Assembly: GCA_027013145.1 (NCBI GenBank) | Contig: JALUXX010000030.1 | Coordinates: forward strand, 1-62,373 | Direction of reading: 5' to 3' | DNA from: Gammaproteobacteria bacterium | GTDB taxonomy: Bacteria; Pseudomonadota; Gammaproteobacteria; 21-64-14 | Length of the DNA stretch: 62,373 bases | In this document: positions 34,009 through 44,300 of the stretch, one piece after another | How positions within the stretch are numbered: the first letter of the stretch is position 1 | Layout of the letters: each line of letters starts with the position of its first letter | Translations under genes and position numbers: made by a program | The notes under the pieces: model-generated | The model's input: the letters and a program-made list of their open reading frames with translations, nothing else | Database searches by the model: none | Told to the model about the DNA's origin: nothing

Positions 34009-35865
34009 ATGCGGATGTTCAAGGGGGACGATCACCCCGCCGATCCGCCGGCGGAGCTGATCCTGGAACGCAACGCCTTGAGCGGTGCGCTGCTGTCCGT
34101 TACCGCGATCCTCGCCGAGGGGCGCGATCCACCGACGATCCTGCACGCGATGTGCGACGCCCTGGTCGCGGCGTCCCCGCGCCTGCGCCTGGCCTGGGCG
34201 TATCTTGGGGATCCCGACGTCGAGCGCGTGCAGCCGGTCTACGCCGCCGGGTCCGCGCGCGCCTACGCCGACTACCTGCGCCACGGCGAGTCCGCCGAGC
34301 TTTCCCTCGGCCCCATCCGCCGCTCGCTGCTGACCGATCAGCCGAGCGTCGTGCATATCCAGTACGACGGCCGTGCGGGCTCGTGGCGGGACCGGGCGCT
34401 TCAGGATCACCTGCGCGAGCGCGCCTGCATCCCCTTCGGCGACATCGGCGGGACGACGGTCTCGCGCGGCGTACTCGTCGTCTACGCCGACGAACCCGAT
34501 TATTTCGAGCGCATCGGCCTGGAGCCGTTCTTCGCCTTCGCGCGCCTCGGGGAGATGGCGATCACGCAGGCGCGGTTGTACGAGCGCCTGCAGGAGATGG
34601 CCACCGTCGATCACCTCACCGGGCTGCTCAACCGCGGCGCCCTGCAGGAGATCCTCGATCGCGAGCACGCGCGCGCGCAGCGCAGCGCACGGCCGTATTG
34701 CATGCTGCTGTTCGATCTCGATCGTTTCAAGCTGATCAACGACAGCTACGGCCACGGCGTCGGGGACGAGGTGCTGGCGGCGGTCGCGCGTCGCGCGGAG
34801 GAGGTCCTGCGCGACGGCGACTGGCTCGGGCGCTGGGGCGGGGAGGAGTTTCTCTGCCTGCTCCCGGAGACCGATCCGCACGAGGGTTACCTGGTGGCCG
34901 AGCGGCTGCGTCTGGGTATCGGCGAGCGCCCGCTCGAGGCCGGCGGCCGGCGCCTGGACGTCACCGTGAGCGTGGGGCTGGCCGCCTTCCCGCGCGACGG
35001 GGACGCCCTGGCCGATCTGCTGACCTGTGCCGACGCCGCGCTCTACGAGGCGAAGCGCTCGGGCCGCAACCGGCTGGTCAGCAGCAACGGCCGGGCGCAG
35101 GGGATCTTCTTCGTCGGCGGGCAGGTCGAGGAGGCATTACGCGACGGCCGCGTCCGCCCGGTCTATCAACCCATCGTCGATCTCGCCACCGGCGAAATCG
35201 TGGCGGACGAGGCCCTGGCGCGGATCGTGACCCCCGGCGGTGGCCTGATCGAGGCGCACGAGTTCATCGAGGCCGCCAGCCAGCTGCAACTCATCCATCG
35301 GATCGACTACCAGATCATCATGCAGACCATGCGCTACTGCATGAGCCTGATGGCCCTCGGCCGGCGGCGGCTGCACTTCGTCAACGTGTCCGCCGACCTT
35401 CTGCGCCACCCGGACCTCGTGGCGAAGCTGGTGGAGCAGGCGCGGCACTACTGCGAGCAGTGCGGCGAGCGCGAGAAACCGCTGGTGATCGAGATCACCG
35501 AGCGCGAGCTGCTCGAGGACACCGCGCAGGCGCGGCGCATCCTCACGCCGTTCCTCGACTTCGGGCTGCGCCTGGCGATCGACGACTTCGGCAGCGGCTA
35601 CTCCTCCTTCCAGTATCTCGCCGATCTCCCCGTGGCCTTCCTCAAGATCGAAGGCGATCTGGTACGCCGCGCGCCGCGCGAGCCGCGCGTGCGCGCGATC
35701 ATCCACGGCATTCAGGACACGGCCCGCTCGCTGGGCCTGACCACGTTGGCCGAGTCCGTCGAGGACGCCGCCACCATGGCGGTGATGAAGGAGATCGGCG
35801 TGCACTGGGCGCAAGGGTTTCATTTCGCCCGTCCGCAGCTCGAGTCCGGCTCGCGGGGCGCCTGA
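34009..35865 (+). CDS. GAF-GGDEF-EAL cyclic-di-GMP protein
   Basis: A 618-aa soluble protein. Residues 25-190 form a GAF-like sensor. A GGDEF domain (about 195-360) has the active GGEEF signature (LGRWGGEEFLC) and SRxxD-independent flanks. An EAL domain (about 380-610) contains EAL (VADEALAR), FVNVS, VIEITERE, IDDFGSGYSS, FLKIEGDLV and AESVED. All catalytic residues for both synthesis and hydrolysis of c-di-GMP appear to be present, so it may be bifunctional or switched by its ligand. ATG 34009 follows AGGAGAACGACCG. No transmembrane segment is visible. Confidence 0.92.
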   Translation: MRMFKGDDHPADPPAELILERNALSGALLSVTAILAEGRDPPTILHAMCDALVAASPRLRLAWAYLGDPDVERVQPVYAAGSARAYADYLRHGESAELSLGPIRRSLLTDQPSVVHIQYDGRAGSWRDRALQDHLRERACIPFGDIGGTTVSRGVLVVYADEPDYFERIGLEPFFAFARLGEMAITQARLYERLQEMATVDHLTGLLNRGALQEILDREHARAQRSARPYCMLLFDLDRFKLINDSYGHGVGDEVLAAVARRAEEVLRDGDWLGRWGGEEFLCLLPETDPHEGYLVAERLRLGIGERPLEAGGRRLDVTVSVGLAAFPRDGDALADLLTCADAALYEAKRSGRNRLVSSNGRAQGIFFVGGQVEEALRDGRVRPVYQPIVDLATGEIVADEALARIVTPGGGLIEAHEFIEAASQLQLIHRIDYQIIMQTMRYCMSLMALGRRRLHFVNVSADLLRHPDLVAKLVEQARHYCEQCGEREKPLVIEITERELLEDTAQARRILTPFLDFGLRLAIDDFGSGYSSFQYLADLPVAFLKIEGDLVRRAPREPRVRAIIHGIQDTARSLGLTTLAESVEDAATMAVMKEIGVHWAQGFHFARPQLESGSRGA

Positions 35866-35953
35866 CGGGCCGGTTGTGCTGCATGGTGCGGGCCCCCGCA
35901 ACCCCGATACCCGGGAGCCGTGGCGGTGCTTTGATACGGGGCCGCCCGGCGAT

Positions 35954-36724
35954 TCACTCCGGCCTCTCGAGCAAGCGCGCCAACCGCGCGGCGTCGCGTG
36001 CGGCATAGGCGGCCTCGTCGTTGTCGAAGAATACATAGACTCCCTTGCCCCGCCCCTGCCAGCCGTGCACCGCATCGGCGAGAGCGCGCAGCGCCGGGAG
36101 GCGGTAGGAGCCGCCGTAGGCGCCGCGCGGCCCGTGGAGGCGCAGGTAGACATAGTCGGTGGTGGCTACATCCGGGCTGCGGAAACCGGCGAGGTGGTAG
36201 ATGCAGAACGCCACGCGCGCCTTGCGCAGCAATGCGTAGATCTCGCGGTGGTGCCAGCTCGGGTCCCTGAACTCAAAGACGTAACGCGCCGATGCCGGCA
36301 GCAACTCAAGAAAGGCGGCCAGGCGCGCCGCATTGCGGCGCCAGCGCGGCGGGAGCTGGAACAGGATCGGACCGAGCGTCGGGCCGAGCACCGCCGCCCG
36401 CTCCATGAACGCTTGCAGCGGCTCCTCGCAGTCGCGTAGTTTCCTGCGGTGCGTAATTGCGCGCGGTGCCTTTACCGCGAATCGGAACTCGTGCGGGACC
36501 GAGGCGCGCCATAGCGCAAAGACGGCCGCTTCCGGTACGCGGTAGAAAGTGCTGTCGATCTCCACCGCCCGGAACCGTTGCGCGTACCATGCGAGCCATT
36601 CGCGCGCGGGCAGCGTGGCCGGGTAGAAGCGCCCGCGCCAGTGCGCATAGTGCCAGCCGCAGGTTCCCACCCGGATCGTCTTGCGCCGCGCGGCCGCGGC
36701 GGCATTGTTTCGCGAAGCGTTCAT
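35954..36724 (-). CDS. DUF72/YecE-like TIM-barrel protein
   Basis: A 256-aa protein of the DUF72 family: IRVGTCGWHYAHWRGRFYP near the N-terminus, RAVEIDSTFYRVP, EFRFAVKAPRAITHRRKL, LGPILFQLPPRW, ARYVFEFRDPSWH, and YVYLRLHGPRGAYGGSY at the C-terminus. The family is a TIM-like barrel of unknown catalytic function. The N-terminal stretch before residue 16 (MNASRNNAAAAARRK) looks like an extended start. No clear ribosome binding site is visible. It is divergent from the unknown large gene. Confidence 0.92.
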   Translation of the reverse strand: MNASRNNAAAAARRKTIRVGTCGWHYAHWRGRFYPATLPAREWLAWYAQRFRAVEIDSTFYRVPEAAVFALWRASVPHEFRFAVKAPRAITHRRKLRDCEEPLQAFMERAAVLGPTLGPILFQLPPRWRRNAARLAAFLELLPASARYVFEFRDPSWHHREIYALLRKARVAFCIYHLAGFRSPDVATTDYVYLRLHGPRGAYGGSYRLPALRALADAVHGWQGRGKGVYVFFDNDEAAYAARDAARLARLLERPE

Positions 36725-36805
36725 CGGACTGACACGCCGCCGTCATCGACCGGGCCTACGCTATGCGCCCGACGGTGGCGGCAGCCACGCATCTGGTGGA
36801 TCGGG

Positions 36806-39283
36806 ATGAAACCGCGAGCGCCGATCATGCCCGTTGCGCCCCGAAGTCGCATGGAACGGAGCGCACCGCCGCCCGCATCGGTCGAGGAGGCGCTACGGGG
36901 TCTCGGGCTCGCGCAAACGGCGAGCGACCGACGGCTGGATTCGCTGCCCTTCGGTCCCGAGGATATCACGGCCGGTACCGAGACCGAGTTGCAGGCCGCC
37001 GTGGGCGGGCTGCGCAGTGACGTCGATCTGCCGATCCGGATCCAGGACTCGAACTACTTCGCCAATGTCGTGCGCCACGCCGCGACGGCGGAGGCGCCCG
37101 GGCGCGCGGTCGCCGAGATCGTCCGCTTCCTCTCTCACAATCCCGACGGGGTCTGGGAGAACAGTTGGGTCCGCCTGCGCTATGCGGACCTGGGCGCCTA
37201 CGCGGCGCGGGTCCTCGACGCGGACCTGCGTCGCGACCGGCGCGACCCCTTGGGCCCATTGCGCGGGGACGCGCACCGCATCCTCTACCGGCGCCCCGAC
37301 GGCCACACGGGGGTGCGGGTGCCGATCAGCTACCTGCTCAAGCTGACGCTCGCCGGGATCATCGGGCGCCGCGGGCGGGTCCCGGCGCTGGTTTACCAGA
37401 CCGGCCACCGGCTGATGGCGCATTACCTGAACGACAACTGTTCCCCGGAGACGCTCTCTTTCAACATCCGGCCGCTGAACCGGGCCGGGGGCATGGGCGC
37501 CGCGGTGGCCGATGAGACCGCCAAGCGCTTCCTGCTCACCCATCTCCTGATCCTCTACGCCAACGAGCGCTTCGCTCTGCGCGACAGCGGCCAGACGGCG
37601 ATGGTGTACAGCTCGCCGCACCCGCCGGTGCGGCAGCGTCGCCTCAACGACTCGATCTCGGACACCTTCTATCGCGAGCTGTTCGTCAGCCCGTGTCTGT
37701 CCGGGTGGGACGACGGCGAGCGCAAGCACGCCTACATGATGCTGTGCCACGAGGTCCTCAGCCGCAGCCAGCTCAACGCCGTCGCGAAGCTGCGCGAGGC
37801 GGGAATCATCACGCGCGACCTGGTCGTGCTCCCGAACCTGTCGAACGTCAGCCTCGCCAACAACGGCACCCACGTGAGCCTCGGCAGCCGGCTCCTGGGC
37901 GGGGCGCTGCGCGCCGGGGATCGCGACTTCGGACCCGCCAGCGAGAAATACCTCGGCGACCTCGCGATCAAGATCATGGAGCACTTCCTGCCCCTGTTCG
38001 TCGGCACCTACAGCGCGGCGCCCTATCGCCTGGACTTCGAGGACTTCCACCCGGAGAAGGCACTCGCCTTCCTGCCCCACGAACTCGACTACACGCACCT
38101 GCGGATGCTGTGGCGCGGCTGGCGCCACAAGGCGCAGCTGCGCTTCCTCGGCCACACGCGCACCCCGCTGGGACCGGCCTGGATCGACCGCTCCCTGGCG
38201 CGGCTGCTGCGGCTGCGCGGCGACGTGGTGCCGGACTTCCGGCTGCTCGACTATCTGGTCGCGCTCGGCAGCACCGAGCGCAGCCCCGCCCTCGACGGCA
38301 CCCCCGGAAACGAGGAGCGCCTCAAGCGGGATCTGGCCGACCTCGGCGTCTTCGACACGCGCATGGCCGTCTATCAGTTGCTGCGCCTGCGGCCCTTCGC
38401 GCGCATGGGGTTCTCGGGCTTCGAAGGGCGCCACTACAGCCTGTTCGAGGATCTACACGGGGATCTGGGGCGCGGCGTCGATCTCCAGGCGCTGTTGTGC
38501 GCACTGGCCTACAAGTACATGATCGCGGGCGGCGTCGGCCACGCCCATATACCCGACACGCGTTTCGTCGAGAGCGAACGGCGCCAGATCGTGTTCGCCG
38601 CCGCGATCGGGGTGCCGGCGTTCTATGTGCGACGCGATACCGCCAACCGTTTTCTGCGCCGGGTACTGGAGCGCACCGCGCGCGTGCGTCCCGGACGCCG
38701 GGATCGGCGTTACCTCAAGGTCCCGCTCGCCGAATATCGCCGGGCGCTCCTCAGGGTGGTTCTGGAGGACGGCGCCGATCTGATCGAGGCCCTCGGTCTT
38801 TCGGAGACGGTGCGCGACCTGCGCGCGCGGCTCGATGAGCCTGAAGCCCTGGGCGCCGCGGCGCGGCTGCAGTCGGGCATCCTCGCCGAGGCCGGCGTGC
38901 GCTCCGCGTTCTCCCTCACCGCGGCGGAGTTCAACCGCGCCGCCGAACGCTACTACCGCGGGCCGCTCAAGCAGCATCACCTGCGCGCGGGACTGGCCTG
39001 CCTCGAGCGCGACCTGCGCGAGCTGGACGCCAACCGCATGCGCGAGCCCGCCTACGGGCACGCGATCCGCAGCCTGATCGGGGAGGAATCGGCCGCGGGT
39101 TTCCTCGCGCGGGTCCGGCCCGCACTCCTGCGCGAGGGGCTGCGCGAGAACGAACTCTATCGGCTGATCGGGCTGCTGCTGGCCGTCATCCATCGGGACA
39201 CGGAACGCTCCCAGGCCGCCCCGGAGCCGCACACGGAGGACGACGATGTACCGCCACCAGTACGTCGAGCGGGAAACGGGTAG
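36806..39283 (+). CDS. Large protein of unknown function (825 aa), first gene of a lipid cassette
   Basis: I do not recognise this protein. It is soluble-looking, rich in Arg, Leu and Asp, with no signal peptide and only weak hydrophobic segments such as VPISYLLKLTLAGIIG. Conserved-looking blocks are YQTGHRLMAHYLNDNCSPETL, RRLNDSISDTFYREL, VVLPNLSNVSLANNGTHVSLG, and EDFHPEKALAFLPHELDYTHL. Several His/Asp/Asn residues could form a catalytic or metal site. The start is uncertain: ATG 36806 is used, but 36851 (MERSAPPP) is possible; neither has a strong ribosome binding site. It overlaps the phosphatidylserine-decarboxylase-like gene by 38 bp and is almost certainly cotranscribed with it, so it may be its partner. 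Confidence 0.75.
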   Translation: MKPRAPIMPVAPRSRMERSAPPPASVEEALRGLGLAQTASDRRLDSLPFGPEDITAGTETELQAAVGGLRSDVDLPIRIQDSNYFANVVRHAATAEAPGRAVAEIVRFLSHNPDGVWENSWVRLRYADLGAYAARVLDADLRRDRRDPLGPLRGDAHRILYRRPDGHTGVRVPISYLLKLTLAGIIGRRGRVPALVYQTGHRLMAHYLNDNCSPETLSFNIRPLNRAGGMGAAVADETAKRFLLTHLLILYANERFALRDSGQTAMVYSSPHPPVRQRRLNDSISDTFYRELFVSPCLSGWDDGERKHAYMMLCHEVLSRSQLNAVAKLREAGIITRDLVVLPNLSNVSLANNGTHVSLGSRLLGGALRAGDRDFGPASEKYLGDLAIKIMEHFLPLFVGTYSAAPYRLDFEDFHPEKALAFLPHELDYTHLRMLWRGWRHKAQLRFLGHTRTPLGPAWIDRSLARLLRLRGDVVPDFRLLDYLVALGSTERSPALDGTPGNEERLKRDLADLGVFDTRMAVYQLLRLRPFARMGFSGFEGRHYSLFEDLHGDLGRGVDLQALLCALAYKYMIAGGVGHAHIPDTRFVESERRQIVFAAAIGVPAFYVRRDTANRFLRRVLERTARVRPGRRDRRYLKVPLAEYRRALLRVVLEDGADLIEALGLSETVRDLRARLDEPEALGAAARLQSGILAEAGVRSAFSLTAAEFNRAAERYYRGPLKQHHLRAGLACLERDLRELDANRMREPAYGHAIRSLIGEESAAGFLARVRPALLREGLRENELYRLIGLLLAVIHRDTERSQAAPEPHTEDDDVPPPVRRAGNG

Positions 39284-40268
39284 CATCCGCACCGAGGCGA
39301 TCTTCGCCGACCGGATCGTGCGCACGCTCTACTCGGCCGCACGCGAGAACGCGCCGGTCCTGTTCCGCGCGCTCACCGGGCGCCATGCCTCGGCGCTGCT
39401 CGGCTACCTGAACTACGACGTCGCGCTCGGCGCGCGGCTCTCGGGCGGGCGCGCCTTCCTGCGCCGGCTCGGCGTGGACCTGCGCGAGTGCCTGGATCCG
39501 CCGGAGTCCCTGGATACCGCGCGCAAGGTCTTCGAGCGCCGCATCCGCTATTGGGAGTGCCGTCCGCTGCCCGCCGATCCGCGCATCGTGGTCTCTCCGG
39601 CGGACGCCCGCGTGCTGGTGGGTTCGCTGCGCGAGGCCTCGGCCCTGTTCCTGAAGGACAAGTTCTTCGATTTCGAGGAACTCCTCGGCCGCGATCGGCG
39701 GCGCTGGCTGGCGGCGTTCGCCGGCGGCGACTGGGCGGTGTTCCGCCTCACCCCCGAGAAGTATCACTACAACCATACCCCGGTCGCGGGGCGTGTGGTC
39801 GATCACTATGAACTGCCCGGCCGTTACCACTCCTGCAATCCCGCGGCGGTGATCGCCCTCGCAACGCCCTACTCGAAGAACCGGCGCGTGGTGACCGTGA
39901 TCGACACCGACGTGCCCGGCGGAAGCGGGGTCGGGCGCGTGGCGCTGATCGAGGTGGTCGCGCTGATGATCGGGGATATCGTGCAGTGTTACAGCGAGGT
40001 GGGCTACGAACGCCCGCGGCCGGTCGAGCCGGGGATGTTCGTGGTTCGCGGGGCGCCGAAGAGTCTCTACCGGCCGGGGAGCAGCACGGACGTGCTGCTC
40101 TTCCAGCGCGGGCGCGTGCGCTTCGACGAGGATCTGTTGCGCAACCGCGCGGACGGTCGCGTCGCAAGCCGCTTCTCGCTCGGGTTTCGCACGCCGCTGG
40201 TGGAGACCGAAGTCCGGGTACGGGCCTCGGTCGCGCGGCGCATCGACGGGGCGCCGATCGCGGGGTGA
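39246..40268 (+). CDS. Phosphatidylserine-decarboxylase-like protein
   Basis: A 340-aa protein resembling PSD proenzymes. Residues 110-125 hold a strand like the usual PSD N-terminal region; YHYNHTPVAGRVVDHY carries the active-site His pattern (canonical YHRxHSPV). A GSST motif at 278-281 (RPGSSTDVLLF) is the probable self-cleavage site that forms the pyruvoyl group. The encoded enzyme would convert phosphatidylserine to phosphatidylethanolamine or act on a related head group. ATG 39246 follows GGAGGACGACG. It overlaps the gene before and is followed 26 bp on by an Lgt-like gene. Whether this is the housekeeping psd of the cell is uncertain. Confidence 0.82.
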   Translation: MYRHQYVERETGSIRTEAIFADRIVRTLYSAARENAPVLFRALTGRHASALLGYLNYDVALGARLSGGRAFLRRLGVDLRECLDPPESLDTARKVFERRIRYWECRPLPADPRIVVSPADARVLVGSLREASALFLKDKFFDFEELLGRDRRRWLAAFAGGDWAVFRLTPEKYHYNHTPVAGRVVDHYELPGRYHSCNPAAVIALATPYSKNRRVVTVIDTDVPGGSGVGRVALIEVVALMIGDIVQCYSEVGYERPRPVEPGMFVVRGAPKSLYRPGSSTDVLLFQRGRVRFDEDLLRNRADGRVASRFSLGFRTPLVETEVRVRASVARRIDGAPIAG

Positions 40269-40294
40269 CCGCGGACGACAGGGGGGCTATCGCC

Positions 40295-41347
40295 ATGAGC
40301 AGCGCAATCTTCGTGACCGTACTCGCCGTGGTCTTCGGCGCCCTTCTCCTCTGGGGTTTTCGGACGCTGCCCGGGGAGCGCTGGCAGATCCTCGCCACCG
40401 TCCCGTTCGGTAAGGGCCCGGACGGCTCCTGGCGCGGGGTGAACCTGACCTACTATGGCTTGTTCTCCGCCGTCGCCTATGCGGCGGCGCTGGCGCTCCT
40501 GTTCGTGCTGACCGGCGCCGTTGGGGTTCCCGCCTTCGCCACGCTCGCGGTATGTGCGGCGACGCTCGCCGTCTGCGTCCCTGCGGCCGGGGTGGTGGCG
40601 CGCGTGGTGGAGCGTAAACGTCACACGCTCAGCGTCGCCGGCGCCTTCTTCGTCGCGGTGCCGCTTGCGCCGATGATCCTGTGGCTCGCCGACGCGTATC
40701 TGGCGCGACCGCTGGGGTACCGTCTGCCCCTGCTGCCCATGCTCGCGGCGATGGCGATCGCCTACGGTCTGGGGGAGGGGCTCGGGCGCCTGGCGTGCAT
40801 CAGTTTCGGCTGCTGCTACGGTTGCCGCGTGGCCGATGCGCCGGCGCCGATGCGTCGCGTGTTCAAACACTGGCACTTTCGTTTCACCGGGACGACCAAG
40901 AAGATCGCCTATGCGAGCGGCCTGCAGGACGTCGCCGTGGTCCCGGTCCAGGCCCTCACGGCGATGCTCTACGTGGCGACCGCCCTCGCGGGTGTGACCC
41001 TGTTCCTGCGGGCCCGCTACCTGGCCGCCTACGTCCTCGTGCTCGTGGTGACGCAGGGATGGCGTGTCTTCTCCGAGACCCTGCGGGCGGATCACCGCGG
41101 CGGCGGGCGCTGGTCGGCCTATCAGGTGATGTCGCTGTTCGCCGCGGCGCTCGGCGTTGCGGTGGGGATCGGACTCGCGCGGACTTCCGCCCCGGCTTCC
41201 GATCTGGCGGCCGGCCTGCGCGTGCTCTGGCATCCGGACGTACTGCTCTTCATCCAGTCCTGCTGGCTGGCGATCTTCCTCTACACGGGGCGCAGTGCCG
41301 TCACCGAGGCGAGCGTCTCGGTGCGCGTGCGGCGCGAGCGGGTGTGA
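40295..41347 (+). CDS. Lgt-like (prolipoprotein diacylglyceryl transferase family) membrane protein
   Basis: A 350-aa polytopic membrane protein with seven to nine helices. The Lgt-like signature is GEGLGRLACISFGCCYGCRV, a variant of the family's GRxGNF-type loop that occurs in Lgt relatives. A later ETLRADHRGGGRWSAYQVMSL resembles the Lgt C-terminal segment. True Lgt moves diacylglycerol from phosphatidylglycerol to the lipobox Cys; with this divergence it may act on another acceptor. It is the third gene of the cassette. It ends 4 bp from the convergent tamB. Confidence 0.78.
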   Translation: MSSAIFVTVLAVVFGALLLWGFRTLPGERWQILATVPFGKGPDGSWRGVNLTYYGLFSAVAYAAALALLFVLTGAVGVPAFATLAVCAATLAVCVPAAGVVARVVERKRHTLSVAGAFFVAVPLAPMILWLADAYLARPLGYRLPLLPMLAAMAIAYGLGEGLGRLACISFGCCYGCRVADAPAPMRRVFKHWHFRFTGTTKKIAYASGLQDVAVVPVQALTAMLYVATALAGVTLFLRARYLAAYVLVLVVTQGWRVFSETLRADHRGGGRWSAYQVMSLFAAALGVAVGIGLARTSAPASDLAAGLRVLWHPDVLLFIQSCWLAIFLYTGRSAVTEASVSVRVRRERV

Positions 41348-41351
41348 GCGC

Positions 41352-44300
41352 TCAGCGCTCGATGGTGTAGAGGAAATCGATGCCGCTCTCGATGCCGGTC
41401 TCGGTCGAGACGCTCCAGCGACGGCTGAGCTTGTAGCGCAGGCGGAAGATGTTCCCGGGTTGGAACAGCGAGGTCGCGTACTGGACGTAGAGGCGTGGCG
41501 AGAGGTATTTGCCCAGCACGAGCGAAGTGCTCGGGGCGGTGCTCGGTGCGAGGGCGTTGGCGACCGCCGGCGGAAGCCCCGGGGGCGGGGCCGTCGATGG
41601 GGTCAGGCTGCCGGTCTGGATCTGCGCCTCCTGCAGGTCGAGGAGGGAGCCCACGCGCCCGAGCAGCAGGTTGGCGCCACCCAGCCCGAGGCCGGTGGCG
41701 GCGCTGGAGAGCGCGGAACCCTGGGCGGTCGAGACCTGATTGATCGGGCGCCCGAGCAGGAGGTAGGACAGGATGTCGGACTGCGCCATGGACGGGCTCG
41801 AGAACAGGCTCAGGGTCGGGTGGCGCGCCGTCCCGCGCACGTGAATCCCCACGGTGACGTCGCCGACCGTGCGCACCGACTCCAGGTCGAGGCCGGGATC
41901 GTCGACCGGCCCCCCGGCGAACAGCAGGCGGCTGCTGGCGAGTTTCAGCTCCTGCCCGTAGGCCTTGAAGGTCCCCGAACGGATCTTCAGTTCGCCCTGG
42001 CCCAGGGTGGGCTTGCCGGGCTCGTCGATCGCCAGCAGTTGGCCGCCGATCGTGCCCTTGAATCCCAGGGCGCGGAGTTCCGTATGGTCGCCGAGGATCA
42101 GGCGCACGCGTGCATGCACGCGCCAGGCCGGCGGGGGGCGCGTGCGTTCGCCGACGAGCACGACGTCCGGTGAGCTGTGGACGACGCCCGGGGGCGGCTG
42201 CCAGTCGAGCCGCGCCCGCACGACGGCGACGCTGCCGTCGAGGTAGAGATCGCGTCCGGCCGTGCGCAGTTCGAGGTCCGGGGAGACGGATACGCGCGCG
42301 CTCGGAATGTCGGCGACCTGGAAGTCCTGGCCGCGGATCTGCAGCCGCGCGCTCCAGTGGCCCCGGGCATCGGGCCGTGCGTCGCCGCTCAGCCGCAGCG
42401 TACCCTTGCCCGAGCGCGCGCCCGCATCCACGCGCACGGCGTTGGCACCGGTGCCGGACGCATCGATCCGCAGATCGGTGAGGTGAATGCCCAGTGCCGG
42501 CAGCTCGGCGGCGCCGGTGAGGGTCGCGCGGCCGGTTACCACCGGTCGGGAGACGCGGCCGGCCAGGCGCAGGTCGGCCGCGAGGCTCCCGTGCACCGCC
42601 TGGATCTGCGGGAACAACGCGCTGATCCAGCCCAGGGCGTGCAACCGGGCCTGAACCGCCCCCGCGAGCGTCCCGCGCCGCCACGAGGCCCGGGGGTTCG
42701 ACCCCGCGAGCGCGAACTCGGCGTGCAGCCGCCCGCCGTCTTCGAGCGTCAGTCCGGCGCGGGCCTGCAGCCGGTCGGGCGCGAGATCCAGCCGCGCCTC
42801 GAGGCGCCGGTAGCCGACGCGGCCCTGGCCGGCGGCCGCGGGGTAGGTCAGTGCCCCCGGTCCGGCCTGCAGGCGGGCACTCCCGTGCACCGCTCCGCCC
42901 GCGGGGGCGGCGAACCGCGCGTCGGCCGCGAGGGTGCCGGTCAGGCGGGCCCCGCCCTCGAGCAGCGGGTCGAAGAGGGGCAGCGGCAGTGCGCGGATTT
43001 TCGCTGCGGCATCCCAGCCGTGCCCGCGGCGGGCGCCGGCCTGCAGGCAGACGCGGGCGCCGGCGGCGCCGCTCCAGCAGGCCGGTGCGAGCCGCATGCG
43101 CGTTGCCCCGAGCGCGAGGTCCACCGGACCGGCCAGGTGCCACGCGTCGCCCTTGCGGGGCAGGAGGTCGGCGCGTTCGAGTCGCCCGCGCCACAGCGCC
43201 CCGTCGCGACCGCCGACCGCGGCGACTTCCACCCGCAGCGCGCGCGAGCGCAGTTGCGCCGTCCAGCGTTGTCGGGCCGCGGTGCCGGCGGCGCGTACGG
43301 TGAGGTCGGTCGGCTGCAGTTGCGCGCCTTCGATCGCGACGGCGCGAAACTGCAGCGATACCGGCTGGTCCGCGCGCAGCCCGGCGTCGATGCGCACGGC
43401 GAGGCCCTTGACCCGATCGGCGCCGACGTGCAGGTCGCGGCCGTCGACGACGGCGGCGACGCGCGGGGACGCGCGCGGCCCACGGAGCGAGCCCTGCGCA
43501 TCGAGGCGGCCGCCGGAATCCGGCAGGAGCGCAGCGAGATCGGGCGCGCGGAGGCGCCAGTCGAGGTCCCAGCGTGTGCCGAGCGTGCCCGCCGCGTGTG
43601 CGCGTGCGTCGGCCACGCGCAGGGAGAGCGTCGTCAGGGTGAACTCGCCGCCGTCCAGTCGTGCTTGGAGGGCCCCGCGCACGGGTCGCTTGCGCAGGGT
43701 CCCGCGCAGGGCGTCCAGCTTCAGGCGCACCTTCGGACGGTGCCCCACGAGGGCGGCGGACAGCGTGAGGTCGCCCCCGAGCCGGCCCGGCCAGTTCCGC
43801 CACCGCCGGCCGGGGTCGAGGCCGGCGGCGTGCAGGTCGAGGTCGAGCGCAGGCTGCGGCCTCCAGCCGATCCGCCCGGCGCCCGTCAGGCGCCCGCCGA
43901 GCAGCTCGGCTTCCAGGGTCTGCAGGCGCATCCCCTCCGCGTTCCCGCGGCCCGTGATCCGCCACGTACTCTCGGGCAGGTGCGCCCCGGCGAGTTGGGT
44001 CTCGAGTTGCACCCGATAGTCGCGGGCGCTCCCGGCGATGTGCAGATCGCCCCGCGGGCTGCGCCAGCGCGCGGCCCCGGTGAGCGGCCAGGCGAGCCCG
44101 CTCCAGCGCGCCTCCAAGGTCCCGTGCAGCGACCGTATCCCGCCGCTCCCTTCGCCGGCGAGGAGGAGCCGTGGCCCGCCGGGGGCGGTGACGATCAGCG
44201 GCGCCAAGCGCCAGCGGCCGTCGGCATAGGCCAGGTAGAACCGGGCGAGGAGCGGCGGCGCCGCGGCGGCGGCGCCGGCGACGGTCCCGCTCAAGCGGAC

